A stretch of DNA of 64,000 nucleotides, taken from Planctomycetales bacterium. GTDB taxonomy: Bacteria > Planctomycetota > Planctomycetia > Isosphaerales > Isosphaeraceae. Numbering within the stretch: position 1 is the first letter of the stretch; every line of letters starts with the position of its first letter. Location of the stretch: the NCBI GenBank assembly GCA_027459775.1, contig DAIDHE010000093.1:1-64000 (forward strand), in the 5' to 3' direction. This document shows, one piece after another, positions 61,924 to 64,000 of the stretch. Under the pieces are notes generated by a model. That model was given only the letters and a program-made list of their open reading frames with translations. It was not told where the DNA came from and made no database searches. The position numbers were made by a program, and so were the translations under genes.

Positions 61924-63165
61924 ATGTCGGCAAGACGCGTCGTGTTCTGCTGGGCAATCAGCCTTCTGTACTTGAGTACGGTCCAACCGCCGCCCGTTGC
62001 GGCGTCACAGAAACCTCAACCACCAGAGCACTCGCTTGATGACTGTCGAGCGGTCTTGCAGCGCGTTGTCGCGGCCCTGCAAAATGTCGACATCGAGTTC
62101 ACGGTGAAGGTGGACTGGCAGACTCCAAATTTGCCCCGCATGACCGGGGAGTCCGGGCATATTTACCTTGATCAGGGCAAAATGTCTTTTCGCTTCGAGC
62201 GCACTTTTCCCCCCCTTCCAGGCCGCCCGCACGTCGTGGAACTGGAGGAAGAAACCTATGACGGAAAGACCCATTACCTAGGCAAGAACAGCGTGGGAGG
62301 GACTCCGTCAATTACGACGATGCTCGGAGATAACCCGAATAGCTCATACGCGTGGCAGCACTTCACCAGGACGTGTCTTTACCTTGAGGCAGCGGGATAC
62401 CGACTCCCCAGAAAGGTCGCACAGTGGAAAGGAGGCAAATTGACATCCGTGGTTCTCGACTACCTGGAGGAAGGCCAAGTCAATCGTGTTACGACCGACA
62501 ACGCCACCTCATCAATCGTTGTCAGCGTGACGATCACGGATCCCGTCGTGTTGGATGCGAAGACGACCGATCTCGACCTGCTCGCCAAGGAAATGACGCA
62601 GTACAAGAACACCCGTGCCGAGATTGAAGAGAGAGTTGGCGAAGTGAGACGGCTACGGACTTCCGACAGGAAGCGGCGCGTGGACCTGTGGTTGGATCCG
62701 GGTAAAGGCTATTCCGTGGTCCGTCGTGTGGAATCGACGCTCGATGGAAAGTTGATCCACGAGATCAAAGCCACGGACTTCAAGCAGTTCGGCAAGGATG
62801 CTGTGTGGCTTCCCGAGAATGGCACAATCAAGACGTTTGTCTGGGACACCAGGCTTGCGGCGGGTTTTCAGAGCGAGCCTGACAGGACCGACGTCGTTCA
62901 TTTGGAACATGTCCGCTTCGAACCTCGGCAGGATATTTCCTTCGTGTTGGACTACGGTCCGGGAACAGCGATCCTGGACCGGAGTTCCAAGGATGCAAGG
63001 TCGTCCGCGTCCGGGCAGGTAGCCTTTATCAAGCCTGGTTCGCTGGAAGAACTTCGGCACCCCGCCGATGTGAAACGACCTCGACAATGGTTTTTGGTGG
63101 TGAATGTCGTACTCGTGGTGATTCTTGTCGTGGGACTGGTAATGTGGAGAATTCGATCACGATAG
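61924..63165 (+). CDS. Membrane-anchored LolA-like protein of unknown function
   Basis: A 413-aa protein with a signal peptide (VVFCWAISLLYLSTVQPPPV) and a C-terminal membrane helix (WFLVVNVVLVVILVVGLVM) ending in a basic tail. The middle is beta-rich (IEFTVKVDWQTPNLPRMTGE, GKMSFRFERTF, RVDLWLDPGKGYSVVRRVES), resembling LolA/LppX-type lipoprotein-carrier folds, in which a half-barrel binds lipid. The start is secure: ATG 61924 follows GAGGAGG five bases upstream. Codon use is less GC-rich than in the first 57 kb. It is the third gene of the glycosyltransferase/Cys-rich cluster. The function is unknown. Confidence 0.75.
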   Translation: MSARRVVFCWAISLLYLSTVQPPPVAASQKPQPPEHSLDDCRAVLQRVVAALQNVDIEFTVKVDWQTPNLPRMTGESGHIYLDQGKMSFRFERTFPPLPGRPHVVELEEETYDGKTHYLGKNSVGGTPSITTMLGDNPNSSYAWQHFTRTCLYLEAAGYRLPRKVAQWKGGKLTSVVLDYLEEGQVNRVTTDNATSSIVVSVTITDPVVLDAKTTDLDLLAKEMTQYKNTRAEIEERVGEVRRLRTSDRKRRVDLWLDPGKGYSVVRRVESTLDGKLIHEIKATDFKQFGKDAVWLPENGTIKTFVWDTRLAAGFQSEPDRTDVVHLEHVRFEPRQDISFVLDYGPGTAILDRSSKDARSSASGQVAFIKPGSLEELRHPADVKRPRQWFLVVNVVLVVILVVGLVMWRIRSR

Positions 63166-63197
63166 CGCAGTGTGGCGACGTGCCGCATACGAGGGTT

Positions 63198-63590
63198 TTA
63201 CTCCCAGGGTAAGAAAGGCGTCGGCCTGAAGGCGGACCCGCCATGCGTGAGCACCTGGCCGCGTAACAGTGCGGGCTCAGTAACTGCGTAACGCTTCGAG
63301 TCTCTTGACACGTGGACGATGGCCTCGAGGCAGCCGGCTTTCAGCCAGCGGCGGCCTTGCTGGTAGACCATCTCCCACGGGTGAGGTTCTTGCAAAGGCA
63401 GCGCCGCGCCACCGGGAGCCGGTGTGGACGATCGAGCGCGGCAGGTTGTCGAAGACATCGCGGAGGTTTTAGGCGCGCTGGCTGGCGTCCTCGGGCAAGA
63501 GGCAGAGAGCAGAGACGACGAATTCCCGTTCAGGGTCGCTGACATCGCTGGGTCGGGTTGGTGGGTGATCATACCCTATTCTATGCCGGC
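63198..63590 (-). pseudogene. IS5-family transposase remnant
   Basis: The minus strand encodes, in two frames, fragments of an IS5-type transposase N-terminus: SDPEREFVVSALCLLPEDAS, then after an in-frame stop NLRDVFDNLPRSIVHTG, which matches the Y.LRDVFNGLRWIVRTG motif, and, in the next frame, HPWEMVYQQGRRWLKAGCLE, which matches PPWEAVYQQ..RWL.AGCFE. The DDE catalytic part is missing and the frames are shifted. No inverted repeats or target duplication were recognised. This is a decayed insertion sequence near the right edge. Confidence 0.7.
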
Positions 63591-63635
63591 GACGGGATCA
63601 AGGCTCACAACACGCTCCAAGCTAGGGCCGAGTGA

Positions 63636-64000
63636 ATGACTCAAAAGCGCAAAGGCCTATTCAGGCGCCTGGCACGCGCGTTGGGGCTGCGCTCTCCGAA
63701 TCGCATCGGCCGGTATGCGTGTCTCGCATGCGGATACGCCGCCGCTCTGATCGTCTTGGCGACGAACCCGACTTCCACGGTTGCCGCGTCCGGCAACGAC
63801 GCGAAAGCGTGGCTCAGGACCAGCGGTTCATCGGGCCAGGGTACCGTCCCTCGCCCGCGGGCCGACGGGTTTGATCGGGTCGAGGAAAGCCACCCGAGCG
63901 GCCGGCACGCGCGGGTTCGGGGATCGCACGGGTGCGCCGGGGCGCGATCTTGCGGCGGGGGCTGGAATTCTCCTCGACCTCATCGCGTGGCTCGTCGTCG
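63636..64000 (+). CDS. Possible membrane protein, runs off window end
   Basis: From ATG 63636 the frame stays open to the window end (over 120 codons). It begins with a basic segment (TQKRKGLFRRLARALGLR) and one hydrophobic run (YACLACGYAAALIVLATNPT), as in a signal anchor. After about residue 75 another frame shows higher third-position GC (from TTG 63871: ILLDLIAWLVV near the end), so a frameshift or the start of a different gene is possible. No family recognised. Confidence 0.3.
   Translation, partial: MTQKRKGLFRRLARALGLRSPNRIGRYACLACGYAAALIVLATNPTSTVAASGNDAKAWLRTSGSSGQGTVPRPRADGFDRVEESHPSGRHARVRGSHGCAGARSCGGGWNSPRPHRVARR

Overview
The window looks like chromosome from a GC-rich planctomycete, most likely close to the Isosphaeraceae. 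Evidence from the predicted proteins: a 68-aa small basic protein of the planctomycete/verrucomicrobia-restricted type, a DUF1559 pilin-like protein with an H-x9-DG tail beside a small lipoprotein, an FG-GAP/ASPIC-UnbV protein, a DUF1080 protein, an M56 peptidase fused to WD40 repeats, HpnC/HpnD, and many secreted thioredoxin-fold proteins. The genus assignment is inference. No rRNA, tRNA or CRISPR array was seen.

Layout. 0-12 kb: end of an ABC-F ATPase, a PPP-like phosphatase, a secreted esterase, an SdpI-like membrane protein, a LOG-family protein, a quinone-reductase-like enzyme followed by a NagB-like enzyme, a redoxin/haem/copper-monooxygenase fusion, a ZIP transporter, a pterin dehydratase, the small basic protein and a DUF433 protein. 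12-16 kb: overlapping BlaI repressor and BlaR1-WD40 genes with a palindrome upstream. 16-29 kb: permease, PilZ protein, FabF-like synthase, aminotransferase, lipoprotein, ECF sigma factor with a perfect Shine-Dalgarno, receiver protein, RlmI-like methyltransferase, membrane sulfatase-like protein, DUF1559 protein and its lipoprotein. 29-41 kb: TPR/FG-GAP protein, peroxiredoxin, HExxH protein, SurE, FKBP lipoprotein, kinase, then an XPB helicase, an 81-aa protein and an XPB-N-terminal-domain protein in tight order. 41-50 kb: thioredoxin-protease fusion, DUF1080 protein, hpnC-hpnD with a GTGA overlap, TlpA-like protein, SH3-like protein, rplU. 50-57 kb: B12-dependent ribonucleotide reductase with a clear terminator, interspersed palindromic repeats, DUF3500 protein, a frameshifted Uma2 nuclease gene, an ACP-like membrane protein.

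57-64 kb looks different: by eye it is less GC-rich, with less biased codon use. It carries a sigma factor, a GT-C glycosyltransferase fused to an alpha/alpha-toroid-like domain, a frame-disrupted Cys-rich secreted peptide with an LRGG motif, a membrane-anchored LolA-like protein and an IS5-type transposase remnant. This is the best candidate for an undescribed accessory module. The split XPB unit and the BlaR1-WD40 pair are the next most interesting.

Functional themes: extracytoplasmic redox and protein quality control (four thioredoxin-fold proteins, FKBP, protease), squalene/hopanoid precursor synthesis (HpnC, HpnD), DNA metabolism (NrdJ, XPB pair), and several regulators (two ECF-like sigma factors, BlaI/BlaR, receiver, PilZ, kinase). 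All functions are assigned by reading motifs, without a database search.
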